A DNA stretch of 64,000 nt from Neisseria zoodegmatis (GTDB lineage: Bacteria; Pseudomonadota; Gammaproteobacteria; Burkholderiales; Neisseriaceae): contig NZ_LT906434.1 of assembly GCF_900187305.1 (NCBI RefSeq), positions 186,001-250,000 on the forward strand, read 5' to 3'. Position numbers and translations under genes: made by a program. Numbering within the stretch: the first letter of the stretch is position 1; each line of letters begins with the position of its first letter. This document shows positions 8,854 through 17,024 of this stretch, piece after piece. The notes under the pieces are model-generated. The model was not told the origin of the DNA. It ran no database searches and saw nothing but the letters and a program-made list of their open reading frames with translations.

Positions 8854-9524
8854 TTTTTCACCTCCTCCGCAAAAAACGGCGGCACTTCAACCACCCCGTT
8901 TTTCATCTCCGCACGGAAAAAGTGCGGCAGATTGCTACCGTCGAAATCAATATCGTGCAGCATCCAACCCAAATCGCGGTCGCGCTCGTTTTCAGGTAGC
9001 TCCGACTCCGTCAGCGAATCCTCATCCACCCACGCAAAATGCGCCGGAAACTCGCGCACGCCCATGCAAGGCTGCTGGAAACACTGCCCTTTTGCGGCGC
9101 GGCGTTTAAACATCTCGATATGCTTGGCAACCGTTTCGCCCTCGCCCGCCTGCGGCGTTAACACGGCATGCGCCTCAATCACATAGCCAACATCTTTCAA
9201 CACCGTCGCCGCGCGCTGCTGACGGTCATCCTCAATCAGCGCATACAAATCTTCCACACGCTTGCGCCGCATCGCCCCGCTAACCTTGCTGGCCAAAATC
9301 TTGCTGCCCAGCTCATTGCGCCGCACCGACTCGAAACGAATCGGCTTCAACACATGAATACGGTCAACCACCCAACGAATCGCCGGCTTCCAATGCACCG
9401 CTGCCAAAATCCCCCGCGCCGCCGACGGTGTAATCACATCGTAAGACACCCGCTCCACTTTCATCTCCGGGCGGGTAAAGCAGGCGTAGTCGCCCCAGAT
9501 GTGTAAACGAACTTTATTCTCCAT
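8850..9524 (-). CDS. cas5c: Cas5c, pre-crRNA endonuclease and Cascade subunit
   Basis: 224 aa from MENKVRLHIWGDYACFTRPEMK; a GAGGAGAGAG ribosome site lies upstream, and the open frame further 5' runs into CRISPR-like repeats and is not coding. In I-C systems Cas5 replaces Cas6: it cuts the repeat at the 3' base of the hairpin, leaving an 11-nt 5' handle, then caps the crRNA. The RAMP fold and conserved PSAARGILAAVHWKP segment are present. It lies directly downstream of the mini-CRISPR, so its own mRNA leader contains a probable Cas5c cleavage site. Confidence 0.96.
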   Translation of the reverse strand: MENKVRLHIWGDYACFTRPEMKVERVSYDVITPSAARGILAAVHWKPAIRWVVDRIHVLKPIRFESVRRNELGSKILASKVSGAMRRKRVEDLYALIEDDRQQRAATVLKDVGYVIEAHAVLTPQAGEGETVAKHIEMFKRRAAKGQCFQQPCMGVREFPAHFAWVDEDSLTESELPENERDRDLGWMLHDIDFDGSNLPHFFRAEMKNGVVEVPPFFAEEVKK

Positions 9525-9545
9525 GCACCGCTCTCTCCTCTGCTT

Positions 9546-9639
9546 CTTGTTCAATCCACGCCTCCCCGAAGGGAGGCGGTTTTCATTTGAAATCATGACA
9601 AATTGTTTCAATCCACGACTATCTCAATTCAGATAATCG
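9546..9639 (-). ncRNA. Mini-CRISPR: two divergent I-C repeats around a 25-nt guide
   Basis: On the minus strand a repeat-like hairpin (CGATTATCT/AGATAGTCG, loop GAATTG) ends in TGGATTGAAAC (9605-9639). A 25-nt guide (9580-9604) beginning AATTTGTCATGATTTC follows, then a second hairpin (CGCCTCCC-UUCG-GGGAGGCG) ending in TGGATTGAAC (9549-9578). TGGATTGAAAC is the canonical I-C handle; the two stems differ from each other and from the main array. The guide matches the site at 9947-9971 beside a TTC PAM. Predicted product: a Cas5c-processed crRNA-like RNA that directs Cascade to the cas operon (CreR/CreA type). Repeats and match are seen; function is inference. Confidence 0.8.
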
Positions 9640-9648
9640 AAACCCCTC

Positions 9649-9879
9649 TTATTTTTTGTCGCGTGGCGGACAAGGATCATTTCCGTAGCTGTTACCCGCC
9701 CGAATCCTGCCATCCATTCCGTGAATCTTGGTATCTGCACGCTGATTTTTGGCAATTTCCTGCGCACGGATAATGGCCTCCTTCTGTGTTCCATAGACAG
9801 CTGTCGCCTTGCTGTTCCCTGCTCCCTTAACTGCCCATCCGTCAGAATGAGGGACAACATGTTGATTTTTCTTGCTCAT
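9649..9879 (-). CDS. Small DUF2188 protein inside the cas operon
   Basis: 76 aa beginning MSKKNQHVVPHSDGWAVKG and ending near DGRIRAGNSYGNDPCPPRDKK; the HVVP...GWAVK...A..EAI..A..IA...HG.DG.I....SYGNDP pattern is DUF2188, a family of unknown function. AAAGGAG lies eight bases before the ATG, and a plausible promoter (9908-9936) precedes it. It ends ten bases before the first pseudo-repeat of the mini-CRISPR. It sits where the toxin gene lies in CreTA modules, between the guided-repression target and the crRNA-like RNA, but toxicity is only a hypothesis. Confidence 0.9.
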   Translation of the reverse strand: MSKKNQHVVPHSDGWAVKGAGNSKATAVYGTQKEAIIRAQEIAKNQRADTKIHGMDGRIRAGNSYGNDPCPPRDKK

Positions 9880-9907
9880 AGCTAACTCCTTTACTTGCAG
9901 AGACTAC

Positions 9908-9936
9908 AGTCTAATACCTCCATCTACTCTATGCAA
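9908..9936 (-). promoter_or_regulatory. Predicted internal promoter of DUF2188-cas5c-cas8c-cas7c
   Basis: Minus-strand TTGCAT (9931-9936) and TAGACT (9908-9913) are separated by exactly 17 bp, 28 bp before the DUF2188 ATG. The boxes are imperfect but position and spacing suit a sigma70 promoter. The TTC PAM of the mini-CRISPR target begins eight bases upstream of the -35 box. Confidence 0.5.
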
Positions 9937-9943
9937 TATTTTT

Positions 9944-9971
9944 TTCAATTTATCATGTTTTAAATGACACT
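9944..9971 (+). promoter_or_regulatory. Candidate self-target of the mini-CRISPR guide
   Basis: TTC PAM at 9944-9946 followed by AATTTATCATGTTTTA. Against the guide, positions 1-5, 7-11, 13-15 and 17-18 match; mismatches in the first 18 are at 6, 12 and 16. Positions 6 and 12 are flipped out of type I crRNA-DNA duplexes. Beyond 18 the match decays, as expected for a site that is bound but not cleaved. It overlaps the cas3 stop codon. Confidence 0.7.
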
Positions 9972-12254
9972 CCTTTCAGCGGCAATGAAGATGCTGTTTT
10001 CCCAACTCAACCCCGCTACTTTGTCATACAGACCCAGACCAATCAGGCGATAAAACTGCTTGCCAAACCGCTCGTCATTGATGGCTTCAATACGGCCATC
10101 TTTGAAGAGTGCCTGCATGGCGCGCTCGGGCACTTGTACGGTGTAGGGCTGGAGCTTGCGCAGCAGTCTGCCGATTTGGTCGGCATGGCGCAGGCTGTCG
10201 ATCAGGCGTTCGGCTTCTTGGTCGAACGGGATAATCAGCGGCTGCATATGGCTTTCGATCATGCGGAATTTTTGGGCGATGGTTTGGAAGGGGAAATTGA
10301 GGCTGTTGCCTGCCTTCTTGTGCATTTCAAGAATGCCTTTGCTATCTAATTCTTTGCCTTTTTCTTCGTAAACGCGCTGGAAATAGCGGCGGATGGCTTG
10401 CGGCGACAATAGGTCGTCCGCGTGGTGGCGCACGACTTCGCGCATGGCGGCGGAGAGTAGACCGAGTTCGGACGGGGCTTTCCATTGTTCTTCGGGTTTG
10501 AACACCCAGACGAAGCTGTTTTCAGACGGCCTTTTGCCTTCGCGGTTGCAGCGTCCTGCGGCTTGGGCAACGCTGTCCAATCCGGCTTCGGCACGCATCA
10601 CCAAGGGGAAATCGACATCTACACCCGCTTCAACTAAAGAACTCGCAATCACACGGCAAGGTTGGCCGTTTTTCAGGCGGCCTCGGATGGTTTCTAACAC
10701 TTGGCTGCGGTGTTTGGCGCACATCAGGGTGGTGAGGTGGAAAACGCCGTCAAGCTGTTTGGCGCTGTCGTACAGGCTGCGGGCGTGGCGGCGGTTGTTG
10801 ACGATGATGAGAATTTGCTTGTGCTGTGCGAGCTTTTCGAGCAAATCGGCATCGGTCTGGATGCCGATATGTTGCACGGTAGTGCGGCGCAGTTTGTCGA
10901 ACAGTTCAGGCGGATTGGGGGCAAGCTCGCGGGTATTTTCTAAACCGCGATAAAAGCCATGTTCGGCCTGGATCGCGGGCTGGGTGGCGGTACACATGAC
11001 GACGGAGCAATGGTAGTTGCGCGCCAGCTCTTTAACGGCCTGCATGATGGGCAGCAAGAGTTTGAGCGGCAGCATTTGCGCTTCGTCGAGGATAATCACA
11101 CTGCCGGATATATTGTGCAGCTTGCGGCAGCGGGAGGAGCGGTCGGCAAACAGCGATTCGAAAAACTGCACGGCAGTGGTAACCACCACGGGCATATCCC
11201 AGTTTTCGGAAGCTTGGCGCAGTTTGTCTTTGCTGTGCTGGTCTTTGAGTTTACTGTCGTCAAACGTGCTGTGGTGCTCCAGCACGGCATCCTTGCCCAA
11301 ATCGCCAAAAGCCTTGCGGAACTCGGCGGCGTTTTGCTCGATGATGCTGGTGAAGGGAATCACATAAATCACGCGGCGCATGCCGTGGCGCTTGGCATGT
11401 TCGAGAGCGAAGGCCATCGAAGTGAAGGTTTTGCCGCCACCGGTGGGTACAGTGAGGGTAAACAGCCCCGGCGCTTGCTCTGCCTGACTCACGGCGTGGT
11501 CGAGAATATCGCTGCGCAGGCGGTTTAGGGCGGCATTGCGCTTATCTTCTTCGGTTTGCTGCGGCTTTTCGGCAATACGCCGTCTGAAATCGCCGATAAA
11601 GCGGTTAAAGCGTTGTTGCAGCTGCAATAAATCGGGATGACCGCCGCGCTGCACGGTTTTATCTTCCAAGCCCGCATAAAAGGCTTCGGTGTCGAGATAA
11701 TCGGCATCGACCAAGCAGGAATACAGCATGCGGGTAAAGAAGGCGTAAGAGAAAAAGGGATGGTGTTTGTCAGCCTGCAAGGGGGACGCGGGCAAAGTTT
11801 GCGGCAGGCTGATGTCCTGCTGCCACACCTCATCCGGCTCGGGAATATCGTGAATGCCTTTGCCGAATGGCACGGCCAAGCGTTGGGTTAAGGTGCGGCG
11901 GTTATCGCCCTCGCTGTTTCCGTTTGCCAAGCCTGCGTGATGGCCGGCAATGCAAAACGCCATCAACTTGCCCTGCAACCCCCAACGCTCGAAAGCGATT
12001 TTTGCGCCAGCCGTGGCATGGTCAACCGATGGCCCACCATGCAGGCGGCGGTTAAATTCCGGCGTGTATTTGCCCAAATCGTGCAATTGGCCGGTATAAC
12101 GCGCCATTTCCTCCGCACCAAAAAAAGCGGCAAACCTTGCAGCCGCCTCACCCACATTGTGGGCATGGCTGCGCATGGTTTGCCAGTATTCGTAAGGTTG
12201 GTTTTCGGCGGAATGGGCGTAGTAAATTCTGATAGTTTGATGATCCACAGACAT
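9960..12254 (-). CDS. cas3: CRISPR-associated nuclease-helicase Cas3
   Basis: 764 aa from the ATG; the GTG two codons later (12248) is better spaced from TTGGAG and may be the true start. N-terminal HD nuclease domain with His32, His58-Asp59 (LHDLGKY), VDHATAGA and IAGHHAG; then a DExH-type helicase with Walker A TVPTGGGKT (268-276), DEAQ box (390-393) and MCTATQPA. Cas3 is recruited by target-bound Cascade to nick and degrade DNA. First gene of the locus; a weak minus-strand -10 (TATGAT, 12306-12311) lies upstream. Confidence 0.97.
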   Translation of the reverse strand: MSVDHQTIRIYYAHSAENQPYEYWQTMRSHAHNVGEAAARFAAFFGAEEMARYTGQLHDLGKYTPEFNRRLHGGPSVDHATAGAKIAFERWGLQGKLMAFCIAGHHAGLANGNSEGDNRRTLTQRLAVPFGKGIHDIPEPDEVWQQDISLPQTLPASPLQADKHHPFFSYAFFTRMLYSCLVDADYLDTEAFYAGLEDKTVQRGGHPDLLQLQQRFNRFIGDFRRRIAEKPQQTEEDKRNAALNRLRSDILDHAVSQAEQAPGLFTLTVPTGGGKTFTSMAFALEHAKRHGMRRVIYVIPFTSIIEQNAAEFRKAFGDLGKDAVLEHHSTFDDSKLKDQHSKDKLRQASENWDMPVVVTTAVQFFESLFADRSSRCRKLHNISGSVIILDEAQMLPLKLLLPIMQAVKELARNYHCSVVMCTATQPAIQAEHGFYRGLENTRELAPNPPELFDKLRRTTVQHIGIQTDADLLEKLAQHKQILIIVNNRRHARSLYDSAKQLDGVFHLTTLMCAKHRSQVLETIRGRLKNGQPCRVIASSLVEAGVDVDFPLVMRAEAGLDSVAQAAGRCNREGKRPSENSFVWVFKPEEQWKAPSELGLLSAAMREVVRHHADDLLSPQAIRRYFQRVYEEKGKELDSKGILEMHKKAGNSLNFPFQTIAQKFRMIESHMQPLIIPFDQEAERLIDSLRHADQIGRLLRKLQPYTVQVPERAMQALFKDGRIEAINDERFGKQFYRLIGLGLYDKVAGLSWENSIFIAAERSVI

Positions 12255-12348
12255 TCTCCAATGTATTTTTTATTATTTCTTTATTGATTACCAAGTGAGA
12301 AATATATCATAACACTTTAGAAATTTGCACTCCCTTTCACTGCAAAAA

Positions 12349-12402
12349 GAGGCCGTCTGAAAACTACTCACAATCGGGTGAAAGCTGTTTTCAGACGGCC
12401 TC
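12349..12402. terminator. Inverted DUS terminator between tgpA and cas3
   Basis: GAGGCCGTCTGAAAAC and its complement GTTTTCAGACGGCCTC, 16-bp arms. It insulates the cas operon from the transglutaminase gene upstream on the same strand. Confidence 0.85.
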
Positions 12403-12425
12403 TGTTATAGGCAAAACCTAACAAA

Positions 12426-14402
12426 TTAATGCTGCCGCCGGTAATGCTTTTTAACGATTTTCCGTACTGCGCGATACCAGCGTTTTTGGGTGCGCAATGT
12501 CGGGCGGTCGGCGGCGTAGAGCCAGTGTTCGTATTGTTTGAGCAGGCGGATGAGCTCGGGGCTTTCGATGCCGTTGCTGTTGAGCAGTTTTTGCAGTTCG
12601 CCTGCGCTCACGGCGGGGGCGGTTTCGTCTTCTTCGCCCAGCAAGGCGGTTTTGAGTTGTGCGAAGCCTTCGTTTAGGTAATCGCGTTCGCGGTTGCGGT
12701 TGCCGAACCACCATTTCAGTAGAGGCAGCAACGCCAGTGCCATGCCTGCGGGCAGCACCAGCAGCAGGGTTTTCCAGTTGAATCCGCCCAAGCCGAGCAG
12801 CTCGAAGAGGTTGTTTTGTTTGCTTTGGTCGTAGTTCACCACCCATTGCTGCCAGTAAAATTGGCCGGTATCGCGCCAGCGGGCGAAGAGGCTGTGGCCG
12901 TCTGAAACCATATTGCGCTCGGCTTCGGGCAGGGCTTGGCTGATGCCGCTTTCGGCGCGCACGGAGGAGACGGCGGCGGTGGGGTCGACGCGCAGCCATG
13001 CTTGTTCTTGCGGCAGCCACACTTCCGCCCATGCGTGTGCGTCTTTAGAGCGGATTTGCCAGAAGCCGGCTTGTTCGTTGTATTCGGCTCCTTGGTAGCC
13101 GGTAACGACACGGGCGGGCAGGCCGACGGCGCGCATCATCACCACGAAACTTTGGGCGTAGTGTTCGCAAAAGCCTTGATGCGTGCGGAACATAAATTCG
13201 TCGATGCCGTTACGCCCCGGGGTGCGCGGCGGTTGCAGGGTGTAGCCGAACTTTTTGCTGCGGTAGTGATGCAGCACTTTGTCGATAAACTGGCGTTCGT
13301 TGGCAGACTGCTTGGCCAATGTGTCGGCGAGCAGGCGGGTTTGCAGGTTGCCTTCGGGCAGACGGGTGTAGAAATCGTGTTCATTTCGGCTGAGAGCATG
13401 CGGCAGGGTGTCGCTTAACGATGCCTGCAAGGTGATGCGGCGCAAACCTTCGCGGCTGCGGTGGGCGCGTACAATCTGCCCCATGCGTTTGGTGAGGCTG
13501 CCGTGCAGCTGGCCGACGGGATAGTCCAAAGCGGGCAACGCGCCGTTTTGGTCGCGGATAATCATTTGATATTCAACGGTGCGTGCTGGGTTGGCCACGC
13601 TGCGGGCTTCGTCTATATAGGTGTTGTCGAGCGCGCGCCAACGCACGCCGTCAAAGTCGGCCATGATGATGGCGCGCCAATACATATCGCTGCGCTGCGG
13701 CTTGATGCCGTCTGAAAAGGTAATGTTCGCCACCCATTCGTCGCTCTGCACCAGATTGCTGATGCTGCCCGGCTCCATCGAGTCGGACAAACCGGTTTTG
13801 GCCTGCCCCTGCTGAGGCTGAGGAATGCGCCATAAAGGTTCGTTCAAACGAGGCACGGCCACAAACAGCACGGCGGTCAGCGGCAGGGTAAGCAGCAGGG
13901 CTTGGCCGGTGTGTTTGGCCGCTTCTTTAACACTCAACCCGCACAGCACGGCGAAGCATATGCCTGCCATCGGCAAAGCCAGCAGCAGCCATATGCCGAT
14001 GATCAGGCTTTGATCGAACAGCACCGACGAACCGATTAAAAACAGCATGGCCAGCAGCAGCACCTGCCAGTCGCGGCGGGTATTGCCTTCGAATGCCTTG
14101 AGCATCACCATCAACAGCAGAAACGACCCCCCGCCGTCGCGCCCGATCACCGTGCCGAGCTGCTGCCACACCAGCGCGCAGCCGATAACCATCAGCAAAA
14201 CCAATGCCGGCAGCGGCAGCTTGGCCACGCCCAGCCGCAGCAAAACCAAGCGCAGCAGCCACATGCCGCCGAACACGGCCACCACCGCGGCAGGCAGCGA
14301 AGACACTAGCGGCAGCGCCGCCCACAGCAAAGTAAACAGCACGGCAGACGCAACGGCGCGCGGCGGCGGTTGTTGGAGAAAGGCGGGATTGAGAATCAGC
14401 AT
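12426..14402 (-). CDS. tgpA: TgpA-type transmembrane transglutaminase (DUF3488/DUF4129)
   Basis: 658 aa. Six or so N-terminal transmembrane segments (about residues 20-185), a periplasmic transglutaminase-like domain with the Cys-His-Asp triad visible as C412 (QGFCEHYAQSF), H456 (DAHAWAEVW) and D473 (RVDPTAAV), one more TM near 555-580 and a C-terminal DUF4129-like cytoplasmic tail. P. aeruginosa TgpA is a member. The family is usually encoded with MoxR and DUF58 genes; here those are at 25868-27710, about 11 kb away on the other strand. Substrate unknown. Confidence 0.9.
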   Translation of the reverse strand: MLILNPAFLQQPPPRAVASAVLFTLLWAALPLVSSLPAAVVAVFGGMWLLRLVLLRLGVAKLPLPALVLLMVIGCALVWQQLGTVIGRDGGGSFLLLMVMLKAFEGNTRRDWQVLLLAMLFLIGSSVLFDQSLIIGIWLLLALPMAGICFAVLCGLSVKEAAKHTGQALLLTLPLTAVLFVAVPRLNEPLWRIPQPQQGQAKTGLSDSMEPGSISNLVQSDEWVANITFSDGIKPQRSDMYWRAIIMADFDGVRWRALDNTYIDEARSVANPARTVEYQMIIRDQNGALPALDYPVGQLHGSLTKRMGQIVRAHRSREGLRRITLQASLSDTLPHALSRNEHDFYTRLPEGNLQTRLLADTLAKQSANERQFIDKVLHHYRSKKFGYTLQPPRTPGRNGIDEFMFRTHQGFCEHYAQSFVVMMRAVGLPARVVTGYQGAEYNEQAGFWQIRSKDAHAWAEVWLPQEQAWLRVDPTAAVSSVRAESGISQALPEAERNMVSDGHSLFARWRDTGQFYWQQWVVNYDQSKQNNLFELLGLGGFNWKTLLLVLPAGMALALLPLLKWWFGNRNRERDYLNEGFAQLKTALLGEEDETAPAVSAGELQKLLNSNGIESPELIRLLKQYEHWLYAADRPTLRTQKRWYRAVRKIVKKHYRRQH

Positions 14403-14589
14403 GATAGATGAGACGTAATGTGTTTATCGTGCGGCTGCGTTGCGTGCATCTTCGTGCCTAAGCAACCGCTGTTTTGTTCGAGACTTCAAACCTTCGCCGA
14501 CAACGGCAGCCGAAGTAATCTCTTTATTTTTTGTTTTTTATCATCAACATCGGGCAGATCGTCCGCAGCGATGTTTGTCGGTGTTTTTA

Positions 14590-14621
14590 AAGCATACCGC
14601 CTTATCCGCAGCGGTATGCTT
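14590..14621. terminator. Hairpin after the BolA-like gene
   Basis: AAGCATACCGC and GCGGTATGCTT form an 11-bp stem between the BolA-like gene and tgpA, both on the minus strand. The T-run is weak; a single DUS follows at 14638-14649. Confidence 0.55.
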
Positions 14622-14648
14622 CGTGTTTATCAATGTTTTTCAGACGGC

Positions 14649-14900
14649 CTAACCGCCCTGTTTCGCCGCCCATTCTTCAGGCGTTGCAGCCGTCGTAATC
14701 GACAAAGCATGCAATTCATTGCTGGCGAGCTTGTCGGCCAAACCGTCTTTAATCAGGCGGTGGCGGGCAAGGCGGGCTTTGCCTTCAAATTCGGACGATA
14801 CGATTTGGGCAAAGAAGTGGTGGCCGTCGCCTTCTACGGCAACATATTCGCAGCGGGCTACGGCTTCAATCATATTTTTTACTTGTTCGGGAGAAAGCAT
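14649..14900 (-). CDS. BolA/IbaG family protein
   Basis: 83 aa from ATG at 14900 with AAGGA nine bases upstream; the longer frame starts at TTG and is not preferred. The sequence has the BolA core: GDGHHFFAQIVSSEFEGKARLARHRLIKDGL, with the His and the helix-turn-helix-like beta-alpha fold. BolA/IbaG proteins bind monothiol glutaredoxins and [2Fe-2S] clusters and influence envelope stress responses. The short IbaG (YrbA) subtype fits best. Upstream is an inverted DUS pair (14929-14961). Confidence 0.9.
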   Translation of the reverse strand: MLSPEQVKNMIEAVARCEYVAVEGDGHHFFAQIVSSEFEGKARLARHRLIKDGLADKLASNELHALSITTAATPEEWAAKQGG

Positions 14901-15339
14901 GGCAGAGGTTCCTTTCAAAAATCAGCTTTCAGACGGCCTCGGCTGACAAGGCCGTCTGAAAAATAAGTGTGCATTATATAGGGAGGCATAAACAAACGAC
15001 AGACACAAGCCCAAACCCCGCCCCATTCCAAGCGCCCAAACCGGCCGGTTTCCGGCTTAACCGCACACCTCCGCCAAGCAACTTTCTCCCGCAAGCCCCG
15101 CCACGCCGCCAACACACGCACGCATCCGTCCCACCCGCCGCAAACAAACCGCACCCGCCCAAACTGCATACAGAAAACAACAAACGCCCCCGCCACGCCG
15201 CTCCACAATAAAAATATTCCGTCTGCCTGAGCGCGGCTGAAGCACGGCGCATTATTCGGTATAATCGCAGCCTGAGACTTCCGCCCTTCTTTTTCAGACG
15301 GCCTGTGCCGTCTGAACAGCAACTTCAACGAGAAAACCT
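14901..15339. other. Gene-free interval with DUS pairs and the ftsE promoter
   Basis: Contains an inverted DUS pair (14929-14961), a strongly C+A-biased stretch (about 14995-15200) with almost no G on the plus strand, a plus-strand TATAAT (15260-15265) with a weak CTGAAG 17 bp upstream, and a second DUS pair (15293-15317) before ftsE. Open frames across it on the minus strand have no family resemblance and are probably spurious. Confidence 0.6.
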
Positions 15340-15993
15340 ATGATCCGTTTCGAGCAAGTTTCCAAAATCTACCCCGGCGGTTTTCAAGCCCTGAAAAACG
15401 TCAGCTTCAAAATCGACAAAGGCGAAATGATTTTCGTGGCCGGGCATTCCGGCGCCGGCAAATCCACCGTACTCAAGCTGATTTCCGGCATCACCAAGCC
15501 CACCAAAGGCAAAGTATGGATGAACAACCAAGACATCGGCAGCCTCAACGACAACCAAATCGGCTTCATGCGCCAGCACATCGGCATCGTCTTCCAAGAC
15601 CACAAAATCCTGTTTGACCGCAATGTCTTACAAAACGTATTGCTGCCCCTGCGCATCATCGGCTACGACGCCAAACAAGCCGAAAAACGCGCCCGTGTCG
15701 CCATCGAAAAAGTCGGCCTGGGCGGACGCGAACTCTCCGACCCCATCACCCTGTCCGGCGGCGAACAACAACGCCTGTGCATCGCCCGCGCCGTTGTCCA
15801 CCAACCCAGCCTCCTGATTGCCGACGAACCCTCCGCCAACCTCGACCGCGCCTACGCCCTCGACATTATGGAACTCTTCAAAACCTTCCACGAAGCAGGC
15901 ACCACCGTGATTGTGGCCGCCCACGACGAAACCCTGATGGCAGACTACGGCCACCGCATCTTACGCTTGCAGGAAGGCAGGTTTGCATCATGA
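15340..15993 (+). CDS. ftsE: Cell division ATP-binding protein FtsE
   Basis: 217 aa ABC ATPase. Walker A GHSGAGKST, signature LSGGEQQR, Walker B LLIADEPSANLD and the switch His in VAAHDETLM are all present. With FtsX it forms a membrane complex that signals to periplasmic murein hydrolase activators during septation. Its TGA overlaps the ftsX ATG (ATGA), so translation is coupled. Confidence 0.98.
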   Translation: MIRFEQVSKIYPGGFQALKNVSFKIDKGEMIFVAGHSGAGKSTVLKLISGITKPTKGKVWMNNQDIGSLNDNQIGFMRQHIGIVFQDHKILFDRNVLQNVLLPLRIIGYDAKQAEKRARVAIEKVGLGGRELSDPITLSGGEQQRLCIARAVVHQPSLLIADEPSANLDRAYALDIMELFKTFHEAGTTVIVAAHDETLMADYGHRILRLQEGRFAS

Positions 15994-16904
15994 ATCACTA
16001 CCTATCCCTACACCTCGAATCCGCCGTCAACGCCGTCAAACAACTTTGGAAGCAGCCCGTCGGCACCCTGCTGATCCTCGTCATGCTCGCCATCGCCATG
16101 ACACTCCCGCTCACCCTCTACCTCGGCGTACAAAGCTCGCAAGCCGTCTTGGGCAAACTCAACGAGTCGCCCCAAATTACCCTATACATGGAACTTAACG
16201 CCGACCAAGTCGATACCGAAGCCGTCAAATCCCTGCTGGCCAAAGACACACGCATCACCAAGAGCAAATTCGTCGGCAAACAAAAAGGCCTCGAAGAACT
16301 CCAAACCAGCATGGGCGGGCAAGACCTCGTTTCCATGCTCGATGAAAACCCCCTGCCCGACGTATTCATCGTTACCCCCGACCCCGCCACACCGCCCGCG
16401 GAAATGGAAGCCCTCAAACAAGATTTAGACCAACTGCCCATGGTAGAAAGCGCCACCCTCGACACCGAATGGATGCAAACCCTCTACCAAATCAACGACT
16501 TCCTACACAAAATCTTCTGGTTCCTCGCCATAACCCTCAGCGTCGCCTTCGTCTTGGTCGCACACAACACCATCCGCCTGCAGATTCTGAGCCGCAAAGA
16601 AGAAATCGAAATCACCAAACTGCTCGGCGCACCCGCATCATTTATCCGCCGCCCGTTCCTCTACCAAGCCGTATGGCAAGGCATCTTAGCCGTCGGCGTC
16701 AGCCTCGCCCTGTGCGCCTGGTTCGTCAACGCCTCACAGCCGCTGATCAACCGCATCTTCAAACCCTACGGCCTGCACATCGACTGGCGCTATTTCTACG
16801 CATGGGAAATCCTCCTCATCATCGCAGTCGTCTCAGCCCTAGGCGTCGCCGGCGCATGGCTCGCCACCCAGCAGCATTTATTGGGATTTAAAGCGAAGAA
16901 GTAA
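15990..16904 (+). CDS. ftsX: Cell division protein FtsX
   Basis: 304 aa from the ATG overlapping the ftsE stop. Type VII ABC-transporter permease fold: TM1 near residues 22-42 (GTLLILVMLAIAMTLPLTLYL), a periplasmic domain of about 120 residues, then three TMs in the C-terminal half. The longer frame beginning at 15777 is an overlap inside ftsE. Followed by a DUS terminator. Confidence 0.97.
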   Translation: MNHYLSLHLESAVNAVKQLWKQPVGTLLILVMLAIAMTLPLTLYLGVQSSQAVLGKLNESPQITLYMELNADQVDTEAVKSLLAKDTRITKSKFVGKQKGLEELQTSMGGQDLVSMLDENPLPDVFIVTPDPATPPAEMEALKQDLDQLPMVESATLDTEWMQTLYQINDFLHKIFWFLAITLSVAFVLVAHNTIRLQILSRKEEIEITKLLGAPASFIRRPFLYQAVWQGILAVGVSLALCAWFVNASQPLINRIFKPYGLHIDWRYFYAWEILLIIAVVSALGVAGAWLATQQHLLGFKAKK

Positions 16905-16935
16905 AAATGCTTAAGTGATTTTGAATGAAACGGAA

Positions 16936-16968
16936 AGGCCGTCTGAAAAATAACTTTTCAGACGGCCT
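16936..16968. terminator. Inverted DUS terminator between ftsX and the Sel1 gene
   Basis: AGGCCGTCTGAA and TTCAGACGGCCT with a nine-base spacer at a convergent junction; suitable for both directions. Confidence 0.85.
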
Positions 16969-17024
16969 CAGCTATTATAGTTTGTTTATGATACTGAAGT
17001 AGACTAGTCTCAACAGTAAACTAC

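Noticed and set aside
9624..9860. 78-aa frame overlapping DUF2188
   Set aside because: Out of frame with the recognised DUF2188 protein and lacks its start signal.
12260..12340. cas3 promoter as the mini-CRISPR target
   Set aside because: No TTC plus AATTT.TCATG match in this stretch; the only good match found is at 9944-9971.
14915..15328. 137-aa minus-strand frame upstream of bolA
   Set aside because: Runs through two DUS pairs and the biased stretch, no family signal, no ribosome site.
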